The position numbers and the translations under genes are program-made. Shown here one piece after another: positions 28,455 to 37,017 of a DNA stretch of 64,000 nt. Under the pieces are notes generated by a model that was given only the letters and a program-made list of their open reading frames with translations, made no database searches and was not told the DNA's origin. Origin of the DNA: CBDCGJ01 sp965238305 (GTDB taxonomy: Bacteria > Pseudomonadota > Alphaproteobacteria > GCA-2731375); the NCBI GenBank assembly GCA_965238305.1, contig CBDEHK010000001.1:1860001-1924000 (forward strand). The letters are read 5' to 3'. Within the stretch, counting starts at the first letter, position 1, and every line of letters begins with the position of its first letter.

Positions 28455-28493
28455 CAACTATAAGTTAAATTAGAATACAACTATAAGTGAAAT
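28455..28493. promoter_or_regulatory. Pair of direct repeats upstream of the cytochrome/multicopper oxidase unit
   Basis: CAACTATAAGTTAAAT at 28455-28470 is repeated as CAACTATAAGTGAAAT at 28478-28493, with one mismatch and starts 23 bp apart, so both copies lie on nearly the same face of the helix. Each contains the near-palindrome AACT-ATA-AGTT. They lie 55-93 bp ahead of the start codon at 28400, where an operator for a dimeric regulator would be expected. The regulator is not identified. Confidence 0.5.
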
Positions 28494-29743
28494 AAGTACA
28501 GGCTTATTTTTGCCAAACAAAAGTGAATACCAAAGTATCTTGCTGTATTTTTTCGAACATCAACGATGGCGGGAAAACCATCTTACAGCAGCATCGACGG
28601 CGCTGTCAGACCAATCGTACCAACCTCCGCAGAAGGGCCGTACGTTGTCCATCACGCAGCGAGCGCCGAGGCCGGTCGCGCCGTGATGCCGCTTTGGTCG
28701 AGACGCAACTCCAGGTTACGAGCTGAACGGCGGGTTTGGGGAAGCCGCATCGCAGCATCGACGCCGGCATTCGACGACCGCATTGGGCCGTAAGCTTAGA
28801 ACGTTTGGTGCGAGATTCCGTGCAATGCGGCGATCTGGTGTTTCGAGCCCAACATACCGAATGCTGCACGAAGCTCGAACGGGCCTCGGCCTATCTTAAG
28901 GGGTTATTGTTGGACGGCGGCCTTGAACCCGATGAGGTGATTTCGACAGAAAAAGCTGCACGGGCCTTGAAGATCGGCCGCCCCCCGTTACAGATGCGAT
29001 CAAACGCTTTGTCCGCGATAGGTTTTTGACGGCCATTCCGCAGGTTGGCTGCTGCGTCTAGTGCCAGCACTCTTGCCGTGGCGAAGTCACAGATTTCTGT
29101 CTGGACTTCCGGTCACTGGTTTTGCCCTGAATTAATGGGCCATTTCAAAAGAACCGGTTGCCCAATATACGGACGTGGTTTTGTCGAACATCGCTTTTCG
29201 CAATTTAAAATCCGGGTTTCGAGGGCAAAGCAGTCGTGTTCAATAGGGAGCCAAGCCGCCTCCCCGTGACCCGACGCCGACATGGCAGTCAGCCGCCCCA
29301 GCTATCACGTTACTTGAATGTTAACCGACGTGCCGTAACTTCCTTGGATGAGAGACTTCGCATGCCGGATCATTTTCTGGCTTTCTGCAGCTTGAATTAT
29401 GAAGGTGCGTTTGCCGTCTTGTTGAGCGTAGGTTACAAAGTTATGTAGGCCATATGTGATTAAAAAATTGTTTTCGATAGTCATAGATATTCCTTGAAAT
29501 TCAATACTTCAATTGTTGGCGCATCGCGGCAAGGCCGGGCGCTTCAATTTTTGTTTGTTATGTGCTGGGAAGTCCTGCCAACGGGCATGTGAACTCAGTC
29601 ATCAGACGATAGCGCATAGGCGCAATCACCCAGCCGTGGGTCATGGGTCGCGTATTTGAGCGTTGTTTTGCCTGAACGAAGCGAGGGTCTCAAGTTGAGT
29701 ATCCCTGGCGGCACTTTTTGAACCGTTCTCTAGGTTCAGCAAA
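28494..29743. other. Gene desert of 1.25 kb
   Basis: No reading frame here has a start with ribosome site, conserved motifs or a clear signal. One plus-strand frame (28737-29029) contains a protein-like stretch (FRAQHTECCTKLERASAYL, then KGLLLDGGLEPDEV) that may be a decayed gene, but I cannot name it. Another frame ends near 29448 without any recognisable feature. Base composition is mixed, with AT-rich ends. It may be the remains of deleted or inserted genes. Confidence 0.4.
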
Positions 29744-29778
29744 TGAAAGCCGCCGCCCGCACTTTACGAGCGGCGGCG
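29744..29778 (-). terminator. Rho-independent terminator of the cold-shock gene
   Basis: GCCGCCGC (29749-29756) pairs with GCGGCGGC (29770-29777). On the minus strand this hairpin starts 8 bp after the cold-shock stop codon and is followed by CTTTCATTT. Confidence 0.7.
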
Positions 29779-29785
29779 ATCTTAT

Positions 29786-29995
29786 TTAGTCGAGGGTCTT
29801 CAGATCTTCTGCGGAAGATTTGCCGTTCTGTCCAGCCTGAAGTTCGTAAGAAACTTTTTGACCTTCGTTCAACGTACTCAAACCAGCGCGTTCGACAGCA
29901 GAGATATGTACAAAAGCGTCGTTTGATCCATCTTCGGGCTCAATGAAGCCAAAACCTTTGGTTGGGTTGAACCATTTAACAGTACCAGTAGCCAT
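29786..29995 (-). CDS. Cold-shock domain protein (CspA family)
   Basis: A 69-residue single-domain RNA/DNA chaperone. Both RNA-binding motifs are present: KGFGFIEP (RNP1) and DAFVHIS (RNP2), after the typical start MATGTVKWFNPT. It melts RNA structure and is often induced by cold or stationary phase. The gene stands alone, has a GAAGGAATAAT ribosome site, a leader of about 145 nt and a strong terminator, as is usual for csp genes. Confidence 0.95.
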   Translation of the reverse strand: MATGTVKWFNPTKGFGFIEPEDGSNDAFVHISAVERAGLSTLNEGQKVSYELQAGQNGKSSAEDLKTLD

Positions 29996-30147
29996 AGTTA
30001 TTATTCCTTCTAACAGGTGTTTTGAATTAGCACTTCACAATATGTGACGCGCGGTCCTTTTAACGATCACAATGTTAGGGGATAACTAAGCTATGCGGCG
30101 TACCGACAATCTAGGTAAGCCAAAACATATGCAAAACGTATGGGGGA

Positions 30148-30175
30148 TATGTAGAGCAAACTAATAAAAAGTCAA
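30148..30175 (-). promoter_or_regulatory. Candidate promoter of the cold-shock gene
   Basis: On the minus strand TTGACT (30175-30170) and TACATA (30153-30148) are 16 bp apart. The -35 box matches well and the -10 box is weak. It would give a leader of about 145 nt, as expected for a csp messenger. Confidence 0.35.
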
Positions 30176-30487
30176 TAGTTTTGATAACCGAATACACAAG
30201 AGCGTATATGCCCTCAGTTTATGCGCCGTTTCGTAGCCATCAACATAGGCCCTATTCAGTGATTGGAGAACCAGAATGGCAACTTTGGGGCATCAGTCCA
30301 ATGCCGGAGAATGACAAATAGCAGCCTAAATGACGATTTGCCCCTGTTCTTCCGCTTCTGCGCATAAAGCAGTCATTGAATTTTCCACGCCCGTTTTTCG
30401 CCAAATTATGTCTGGCGTTTGGAGGAAAGCAGACGTCGTCACAGTCATGCAAATTCGGCTGCAATTGACCCTGAGCGGCCCTGAGCG
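30176..30487. other. Intergenic region behind the cyclase gene
   Basis: A minus-strand frame of 79 codons (30252-30491) starts inside the cyclase stop region and shows no domain or ribosome site, so it is not called. The segment near 30430 reads GTCTGCTTTCC on the minus strand and resembles GTCTGCTTTGC behind the cyclase relic at about 32.2 kb, so the two tails may share an old repeat. Nothing else was seen. Confidence 0.3.
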
Positions 30488-32107
30488 TCACTCTGGTAGC
30501 CCTGCCTTTCGCAGACTTTCGACGTAAGTATCCAGACCCAAATTTTCTTTGACATATGAGATAGAAAGCCTGGGTTCAATATCACGCGCGCGCTGCAATG
30601 GCGTAGCGGCTTCTTCAAGCCGCCCGGCCTCGACATAAGATACTGCCAATCCTAGAAATACAAAATGCGCTGACGCCGGCGAACGGCTGGCGCTTTCGAA
30701 GGTCACGATGGCCTCATCAAGCTGCCCTAGTCCCCGATAATCGCCAATGGCCAACATGGCATGCGCCAAGGCAATATTAACCCCCGAATAACTAGGGTTG
30801 ATATCCACCGACATTTCCAGTTCCACTATGCCGCCAGCATGATTTCCTTGCAGGAGCAACAACCAGCCCATACTGGCATGGGCAAGATAATCGCCACGAT
30901 CAAGAGCGATCGCCGTACTGGCATGGTCGATGCCTAGGCGTATGGCAACCTCGCGGTCTGCGACCAGACCCAAATGCACCAGGCGGTGGGTCGAGAACGC
31001 CAAATATCCGTGGGCTTGGCAGAAATTCGGATCCAGGGCAATCGCCTGTTTGAACAGTTCGCTGGCCGCCAACAAGCTTTCACGATTATTTTGAGATATT
31101 TTCGCGGCGCCGCGACGAACCAATTCCCAAGCTTTGAGGTCCGAGGTTGGTTTCCATACGGCCCGCCGCTGTTCCGAGGCCGCTAGTTCAGGTTCGATCG
31201 CGGTAGCGATGGTCAGGGTGATTTCGTCCTGCATTTCGAAGATGTCGTTCAGGTCGCGGTCGAAGCGTTCGGCCCAGATGTGATGGCCGCTTTCGGCTTC
31301 GATTAACTGAGCTGCAACACGAACGCGGGTACCGGCCTTGCGGACGCTGCCTTCTAACACATAACGCACACCCAACTCCCGACCCACTTGTTTGATATCG
31401 ACCGCTTTGCCTTTATAGGTGAAGGTCGAATTGCGCGCGATCACGAAGAACCAGTGGAACTTAGATAGCGCCGTAATAATATCTTCGGTGATGCCGTCGG
31501 AGAGATATTCTTGTTCGGGGTCATCGGACATGTTGTCAAAGGGCAGCACGGCGATGGACGGTTTGTCGGGCAACTGTAGGGCAGCAGCCTCGGCAATGAC
31601 CTCCGTCATGCGCCATCCGTAAGCGGCGACGGGCCTCGCGATGTTCTTTAGGTCTTGGTCACCCAAGTTGGCGAAGGCAGCAGATTGCTTGCCATCGACG
31701 CTGCGCCACGCCATGTCAGAAATGACAATCGCACCGGGCTCGGCGATTTCCTGCAAACGCGCGGCGATGTTGACGCCATCGCCATAAATGTCGTTGTCCG
31801 CCTGGTTAACGTCGCCGATGTGAAGACCTATCCTGAGTTTCAGTATTTCATGGTTGGATAGCTTTTCCTGCACTTCGATCGCGCAGGTAACGGCATCGCC
31901 TGCACTGTCGAATTCCACCAGCCAGCCATCGCCCATGTTTTTGACGATTTTACCGTTATTGCTGCTAACAGCGGGTTCAAACAGCTCTGCCCGCCATTGC
32001 CTGAGTGCCGCTAGCGTGCCCGCTTCGTCCTCGCCCATTAGGCGCGAATAGCCAACCACATCAGCGGATACGATTGCTGCCAGTTTACGATGAATTCCGT
32101 CGCTCAT
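30488..32107 (-). CDS. Class III adenylate/guanylate cyclase with TPR repeats
   Basis: A 539-residue soluble protein. Residues about 8-170 form the cyclase domain: AAIVSADVVGYSRLMGEDE with the metal-binding Asp, NMGDGWLVEF with the second Asp, and GLHIGDVNQADNDIYGDGVN with the transition-state-binding region. Next comes a middle domain beginning KPSIAVLPFDNMSDDPEQEYL and including ITALSKF and YVLEGSVRK, as in many rhizobial-type cyclases. Five or so TPR-like helical repeats make up the C-terminus, which ends LRKAGLPE. It probably makes cAMP in response to a signal sensed through the TPR part. No transmembrane segment is seen. It is a single-gene unit. Confidence 0.92.
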   Translation of the reverse strand: MSDGIHRKLAAIVSADVVGYSRLMGEDEAGTLAALRQWRAELFEPAVSSNNGKIVKNMGDGWLVEFDSAGDAVTCAIEVQEKLSNHEILKLRIGLHIGDVNQADNDIYGDGVNIAARLQEIAEPGAIVISDMAWRSVDGKQSAAFANLGDQDLKNIARPVAAYGWRMTEVIAEAAALQLPDKPSIAVLPFDNMSDDPEQEYLSDGITEDIITALSKFHWFFVIARNSTFTYKGKAVDIKQVGRELGVRYVLEGSVRKAGTRVRVAAQLIEAESGHHIWAERFDRDLNDIFEMQDEITLTIATAIEPELAASEQRRAVWKPTSDLKAWELVRRGAAKISQNNRESLLAASELFKQAIALDPNFCQAHGYLAFSTHRLVHLGLVADREVAIRLGIDHASTAIALDRGDYLAHASMGWLLLLQGNHAGGIVELEMSVDINPSYSGVNIALAHAMLAIGDYRGLGQLDEAIVTFESASRSPASAHFVFLGLAVSYVEAGRLEEAATPLQRARDIEPRLSISYVKENLGLDTYVESLRKAGLPE

Positions 32108-32194
32108 GGCATGAGTTTAACGACATGGCGGAGTGAAATCTATGGGCCGTGGATGACTGCTGTTAGCACAAAGCAGCCGTTGCCGAATTCAACT

Positions 32195-32310
32195 AACAAC
32201 GTCCGCTGTTGAGAGCAAAGCAGACCTATGTTTTTGCGGCGGAAATTTCTATTCATGACCCGATGCGGTCGGTTTCGATCATTCCGGCGTCCCGGCTTTA
32301 CGCAACTCGT
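32195..32310 (-). pseudogene. Relic of the 3' end of a second cyclase gene
   Basis: On the minus strand, 32310-32279 reads ELRKAGTPE-stop, matching the last residues of the intact cyclase (SLRKAGLPE-stop, ending at 30488). It is followed at about 32.2 kb by GTCTGCTTTGC, resembling the sequence downstream of the intact cyclase. The upstream part has been lost: the TPP-enzyme gene ends only 108 bp away. The evidence is short, about 30 bp of coding match plus the trailing motif. The whole interval 32108-32417 has no intact gene. Confidence 0.4.
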
Positions 32311-32417
32311 TTTCTCTTCGATGCAGGAAAGTCGGCTCCTTGAGATTTGTGCGGCGACATTGTCGCACCGTCACCGCAGCTTCTTCGTGAAATCCTAGAA
32401 CCGCTTCCGCATCGGCG

Positions 32418-34118
32418 CTAATGCGCCGCGTCTGGTGCCAATGGTCTTTCCATGCCGATAACCGGTCCGGCCGCTTCCTGATCGACAACCGCGTCGATCA
32501 GATAGGGCCCGTCATAAGCGAAGCCACGGGTCATCGCAGCGGATAAGTTCGACACCCGGCTTATTCTTTCGCCGCCGCATTTGAAAGCCCGCGCCACTTC
32601 CGAATAATCCACGTCCAGGAAATCACAGTCCCGGTACGATCCCATCATCACTTCCTCCCAATGGCGTTGAAAACCTAACGTGCTGTTATTGAAAACAACG
32701 ATCAGGAAATTGACCTTGTATCGAGCTGCGGTTTCCAGTTCGTTCAAGACATAACCAAAACCACCGTCACCGGAAACGCAAATGACCTGCCTTTCCGGCG
32801 CCGCCAGTTTTGCCCCAATGGCGGCCGGCAAGGCCCAGCCGATGCCACCGGTGCCGCGCGGTGATAGGACAAAACGGCCGGGCGTCGGCACCTTGATATT
32901 GGAGATCACCCAGTTGGTGACATAACTCGCATCGACGCAGATTAAGCTGGCGTCATTGACATTTTTGTCGATTGCGTTGATCACCGCTTCCGGCCGCATC
33001 GGGACTTGATCGGAATTGGCCATTGGCGCCAGCTCGCGGCGCCAATTGTCGATCAGCTCCTGTCGTTTCGCCCCATTATCCGGATGAGCCCGCTTGATGT
33101 TCCTGGTTCGGCAATAATTCAATAATTCGCGCAAACTATCCCGGACATCGCCTGTCATGCCTAATGTGGTGTCAAAGTTACGGCCAATTTCCCCCGGATC
33201 GATATCCAGATGAATGATCAAAGTTCCGGGTTTCGGCAAGCTCCAATCGGAATAAACTAGCTGTCCGGTGCGCGTGCCCATAAGGAAGACCAAGTCCGCC
33301 TCGCCAAGCAGGGCATTGCCAACCTGACCCCGGCCAAATTTGCCACCGACGGAAGAGCCAATGGGACCGACGGCCATCGGGTGGTCATCGGCCAATGCGC
33401 CGCGTCCGGTTAAGGTCGTTGCCACGGGTATTGCGAAGCGTTCAGATAACTCAGCTATCTCAGCAAAGGCGCCGGAAATGACAGTGCCGCCGCCGGCGAC
33501 GATCAGCGGTCGCTCCGCCGCGCTCAGCAATTCCGCTGCTTGTTCAATGGCGTCTACATTTGCCCGGGTACGGAAAGCTGGAAACCTTTCGCATGCGGCC
33601 TCGCCATTGACGTCGCACTCCGCTGAGGCGGCCATAGCATCGGTCGGGCACAGCACGACGACCGGGCCGGGCCGGGCGCTGGTCGCAATCCGGAAGGCGC
33701 GGCGAATAATTGCACTTGCCATGTCGGCGGTGTCTATTCTCAGTATCTCCTTGGCATAGGGGCGAAGCGCGGTGGTGTAGTCAAGTTCGCTACTGGCGTT
33801 TTTGTTATGCAGTTTGAGCGGGTGGTCCTGTACCAGCGCGATGACCGGGACCGACGAGCGCAACGCTTCCAGCAGTCCGGTTGACAGGTTCGATGCTCCG
33901 GGCCCAAATGTCGACGCGCAGATACCAGGTCGACCGGTAACCTGGGCGTAGCCATGGGCCATAATCGCCGCGTGTTTTTCATCTCTCACGGTGACAATTT
34001 TTGTTGCCTCGCGGTCAACGGCATGAAAGATGTGGACCGGATCTTCCATCCCAAAAATGCATCGCACACCATAAGATTTCAGCGTTTCATACACCAAAGC
34101 GCCGCCCGTCGCCTGCAT
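32418..34118 (-). CDS. Thiamine-diphosphate-dependent enzyme, acetolactate synthase large-subunit-like
   Basis: A 566-residue enzyme with the three-domain ThDP layout. The N-terminal domain has the catalytic Glu in VRDEKHAAIMAHGYA, the middle domain has ADLVFLMGTRTGQL, and the C-terminal domain has the ThDP/Mg motif GDGGFGYVLNELETA ending in VFNNSTLGF. The start at ATG 34118 has a GGGGAG ribosome site 7 bases ahead; the open frame further upstream lacks one. There is no regulatory small subunit next to it, so it is more likely a catabolic decarboxylase or carboligase than the biosynthetic acetolactate synthase. The LysR gene just upstream in the same direction could control it. Confidence 0.85.
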   Translation of the reverse strand: MQATGGALVYETLKSYGVRCIFGMEDPVHIFHAVDREATKIVTVRDEKHAAIMAHGYAQVTGRPGICASTFGPGASNLSTGLLEALRSSVPVIALVQDHPLKLHNKNASSELDYTTALRPYAKEILRIDTADMASAIIRRAFRIATSARPGPVVVLCPTDAMAASAECDVNGEAACERFPAFRTRANVDAIEQAAELLSAAERPLIVAGGGTVISGAFAEIAELSERFAIPVATTLTGRGALADDHPMAVGPIGSSVGGKFGRGQVGNALLGEADLVFLMGTRTGQLVYSDWSLPKPGTLIIHLDIDPGEIGRNFDTTLGMTGDVRDSLRELLNYCRTRNIKRAHPDNGAKRQELIDNWRRELAPMANSDQVPMRPEAVINAIDKNVNDASLICVDASYVTNWVISNIKVPTPGRFVLSPRGTGGIGWALPAAIGAKLAAPERQVICVSGDGGFGYVLNELETAARYKVNFLIVVFNNSTLGFQRHWEEVMMGSYRDCDFLDVDYSEVARAFKCGGERISRVSNLSAAMTRGFAYDGPYLIDAVVDQEAAGPVIGMERPLAPDAAH

Positions 34119-34295
34119 GATTATCTCCCCGAACAACTCAATTTTGATGAATAAGCAATGGGCAGTATGCGACAGAAAACAATCGAACACTAACGACAAA
34201 GTTTGCGTTGTCGGCCCGGCGCAGACCTATCAATTAGTGAATTTTTTTGCGCACGACCTGTTGTTGCAATCTGCCACTGAGTGGATATTTATCGG

Positions 34296-35141
34296 TTAGC
34301 GGCTGGAAAATGCCTGTGCAATGACTTCCATGACGATTTTGACCCGGCGGGAGGACTTAAATGCCTCGTGGGAAATCAACCACAGATGCCAACCCGCAAA
34401 GGGCAAGTTCTCAGAAATACGCTGTAGCCTTGTATCATCTTCAGCCATAAAATTTGGCAAGCGTCCGACGCCACCAGCCAAGATCAGTTCCTTTTTGCCA
34501 ATAATATCGTCAATATCAATTGTGGTCGTGTTCGCTGGCCAGGATTTGGCAAAGCTCGGTATTTCTGCTTCACCCTGACGGGCAATTTGCACAATTTTGT
34601 CCGGCTTCGGCCCGGCTTTGGTATACAGAGCCCCCGGCAGGTCCATCAGTTTTCGAGCCACTAACGGATATTCAGGCGGCGATTTTTGAATTCTGATGGC
34701 AATATCGGCCTCACGCGCTTCTATTTCGTGCATTCGGTAACTGCAGCAGACTTCCATACGAAATTGCGGGTTCTTCCGGGCAATCAAAAGAATTTCCGAA
34801 CTGACCAGTGGCAAGACATGCGGGGCGACAGCGATGCGCAACGGACCGCTATTCTGTGCCGCCTGATCGGGCAAAATTCCTTCAACTGCCATAAGATGAA
34901 TTTCCGCGCCCTCGGCAGCGGCCAGTATCTGCCGTCCCAGAGCGGTCAGATGATAACCGCCATCGGAGCGGGTGAATAAACTGCCGCCCAGTTTCCGCTC
35001 AATCGTTTTCAGACGGCGCCCGACAGTTGTCCTATTCACATTAAGTTGTTTTGCCGCGCCCTCCAAGGTACCGGCGCGCGATATCGCCAATATCACAGGC
35101 ATTTGTGCCCATAACTCATCAAAATATGCGATTTCGCCCAT
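34296..35141 (-). CDS. LysR-family transcriptional regulator
   Basis: A 281-residue regulator with an N-terminal winged helix-turn-helix (SRAGTLEGAAKQLNVNRTTV, then GRRLKTIE, residues about 19-46) and a co-inducer-binding domain. It is divergent from the dehalogenase-like gene, with 83 bp between the starts, and is followed by the TPP-enzyme gene on its own strand. Its likely targets are these neighbours. It belongs to the short type that lacks the usual C-terminal tail. Confidence 0.88.
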   Translation of the reverse strand: MGEIAYFDELWAQMPVILAISRAGTLEGAAKQLNVNRTTVGRRLKTIERKLGGSLFTRSDGGYHLTALGRQILAAAEGAEIHLMAVEGILPDQAAQNSGPLRIAVAPHVLPLVSSEILLIARKNPQFRMEVCCSYRMHEIEAREADIAIRIQKSPPEYPLVARKLMDLPGALYTKAGPKPDKIVQIARQGEAEIPSFAKSWPANTTTIDIDDIIGKKELILAGGVGRLPNFMAEDDTRLQRISENLPFAGWHLWLISHEAFKSSRRVKIVMEVIAQAFSSR

Positions 35142-35224
35142 AGGTATGCATTAACACACATTGATCGGGGCACCAAGACCACAATATCCAGAGCCTCGAC
35201 GACAAATTTTCAGGTGAGGCACAC

Positions 35225-36256
35225 ATGTATATTTCATCCAGAACTGCGGCGATGGTTGGGCTTATTTTCATCGCGATAACAAGCATTGCCCAATCGAAAA
35301 CAAATGATTCAACGACCCCTGGTGACTTTGCCCGACACGACTTTCCTTTTAAGTCGCGGTATGTCGAAGTTCTGGGCTCCAATATGCATTATGTTGATAC
35401 CGGCGGCAGTGGCTCGACCATCGTTATGATCCATGGCCAACCGACATGGTCTTATTTGTGGCGCAATATTATCCCGCATTTGCAAAACCGACACAGGGTC
35501 ATTGCCCTGGACTTGATTGGCTTTGGAAAATCCGACAAACCGGATATTCGCTATTTGGCCACCGATCACGCAAAATATCTGCAAGGCTTTATGGACGTAC
35601 TTAAACTTAAGGACATGACCTTGGTCGTGCATGACTGGGGTTCCATTCTTGGCTTTGACTTTGCGGCCAACAACCCTAGCCGCGTAAAGGCCATTGCCTT
35701 TATGGAAGCGGAAATTCGTACCGGCCCGGTAGAACCGCCTTATGGTCCTGGAAAGAAAAAAATGTCCGGTGCAAAAAAGTTCACAATGGCCGGTTTTTTC
35801 AAATTACTGCAGAAAATCAAAACACCGGGTGTTGGTGAAAAAATGATCCTGGAAGACAACTTTTTTCTTGAGAAGCTGGTTCTGCCGAGTTTTGCTGGAT
35901 TGTTAACCGAGGACGAAAAAAACGCCTATCGGGAACCGTTCCTGGCCGGGAATAATCGCCAACCCATGTTGCAGTTTCCCCGTGATGTGCCCATAGACGG
36001 CAAGAACCCGGCCTATACCGCAGCAATGATGCAGAACTACAATCGTTATCTGCGGCAGCAAAAAGACCTGCCAAAATTATTGCTGCATCTAAGCGAAGGA
36101 TTTTTGATCAATCGATGGGACGTCGAATGGATTCGGCGGAATTTCAAGGACATGACCATCCACAATATGGGCCCCGGCGGCCATTTCATGCAGGAGTTCA
36201 ATCCTGTTGGCATTGGTCAGGCGATCGCTATCTGGATGAAGAACAATAATCTGTAA
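35225..36256 (+). CDS. Exported haloalkane-dehalogenase-like alpha/beta hydrolase
   Basis: A 343-residue alpha/beta hydrolase preceded by a signal-like segment (residues about 8-23, cleavage near IAQSK). The triad of subfamily II dehalogenases can be placed: nucleophile Asp137 in VVHDWGS, acid Glu161 in AFMEAE and His320 in GGHFMQE. Trp138, the halide-stabilising Trp, is present, but the second halide contact is Gln72 (HGQPTWSYLWR) where LinB/DhaA have Asn. Dehalogenation is therefore likely but not certain; a related hydrolase is possible. The ribosome site is aggtgag. Divergent from the LysR gene, which probably controls it, and 36 bp ahead of the first VTT gene. Confidence 0.8.
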   Translation: MYISSRTAAMVGLIFIAITSIAQSKTNDSTTPGDFARHDFPFKSRYVEVLGSNMHYVDTGGSGSTIVMIHGQPTWSYLWRNIIPHLQNRHRVIALDLIGFGKSDKPDIRYLATDHAKYLQGFMDVLKLKDMTLVVHDWGSILGFDFAANNPSRVKAIAFMEAEIRTGPVEPPYGPGKKKMSGAKKFTMAGFFKLLQKIKTPGVGEKMILEDNFFLEKLVLPSFAGLLTEDEKNAYREPFLAGNNRQPMLQFPRDVPIDGKNPAYTAAMMQNYNRYLRQQKDLPKLLLHLSEGFLINRWDVEWIRRNFKDMTIHNMGPGGHFMQEFNPVGIGQAIAIWMKNNNL

Positions 36257-36292
36257 GTCGGCCCGGCATACAAAATTGAAAAGCGGCGTCGC

Positions 36293-36931
36293 ATGGCCAA
36301 TTCCAATTTATTCGCGATTAGTGTGGTAACGGCAATCATCGGCGGTATCGGTGGATCGTGGATATTATTTCCACAGTTTGATAGCGCCTACGGATTGACT
36401 TTTTCGCCGTCGCAGCTAACTCGGATGCTGCTTTCCGTTGCCGCTATGATCGCCACAGCCTTAAGTGTCCTGCCGGCGCAAGTGGTGGCGATCGCCAACG
36501 GCATGGCCTTTGGCCCCGTCGTCGGTTTTGCCCTGACCTGGACCGGCGGCCTTATCGGCGCATGCATCGGTTTTTATGCCGCCCGGTTGCTCGGTCGCAA
36601 GCCGATTTTGCGTTTGCTCGGCACTTCAAGGTTTGCAACACTGGACGCTTGGGTCGATCGTCACGGCGTCTTCGTGTTTTTGCTGGCCCGTCTCATTCCC
36701 TTTATACCGTTTTTCCTTTTGAACTATGGTGCCGGTCTGGCCAATCTTCGGTTCGCCAGCTACTTAAGCATTACTGCCATCGGTATTATTCCAATGGCCC
36801 TACTGTGCGTCACGCTTGGCGATCGGGTGATGGATGCGGATTGGCAGGCGATCCTGATAATCGCCTCCCTCGCAATTTTACTGGCCGGGGCAGTTTTCTG
36901 GCTGCGGTCTCGAACAACGTGTCCGGATTAA
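36293..36931 (+). CDS. TVP38/TMEM64 (VTT-domain) membrane protein, copy 1
   Basis: A 212-residue integral membrane protein of the SNARE-associated/DedA-like VTT superfamily. Several hydrophobic segments flank the conserved core ANGMAFGPVVGFALTW, RLIPFIPFFLLNYGAGL and TAIGIIPMALLCVTLGD. Members are thought to move or scramble lipids in the inner membrane. It lies 36 bp behind the dehalogenase-like gene and may be co-transcribed. The core is nearly identical to copy 2 at 39.2 kb, while the first 33 and last few residues differ strongly. Confidence 0.88.
   Translation: MANSNLFAISVVTAIIGGIGGSWILFPQFDSAYGLTFSPSQLTRMLLSVAAMIATALSVLPAQVVAIANGMAFGPVVGFALTWTGGLIGACIGFYAARLLGRKPILRLLGTSRFATLDAWVDRHGVFVFLLARLIPFIPFFLLNYGAGLANLRFASYLSITAIGIIPMALLCVTLGDRVMDADWQAILIIASLAILLAGAVFWLRSRTTCPD
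36391..36909 (+). repeat. Near-identical 519-bp core of VTT copy 1
   Basis: Base-by-base comparison with 39324-39842 (offset 2933) gives 11 differences in 519 bp, about 98% identity. Immediately outside, identity falls sharply on both sides although the flanks are still alignable. The pattern is that of gene conversion between two old paralogues. Confidence 0.9.
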
Positions 36932-37017
36932 CTCATCTTCCGAATAAACAAGAGGCCCCACATATCGGAATAGTTGTCCAAAGACACGGCAGTCGAATGA
37001 AGGCGAAATCCGCGCGT

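Noticed and set aside
30252..30491. A 79-codon minus-strand frame behind the cyclase
   Set aside because: It starts in the cyclase stop region, has no ribosome site and no recognisable features.
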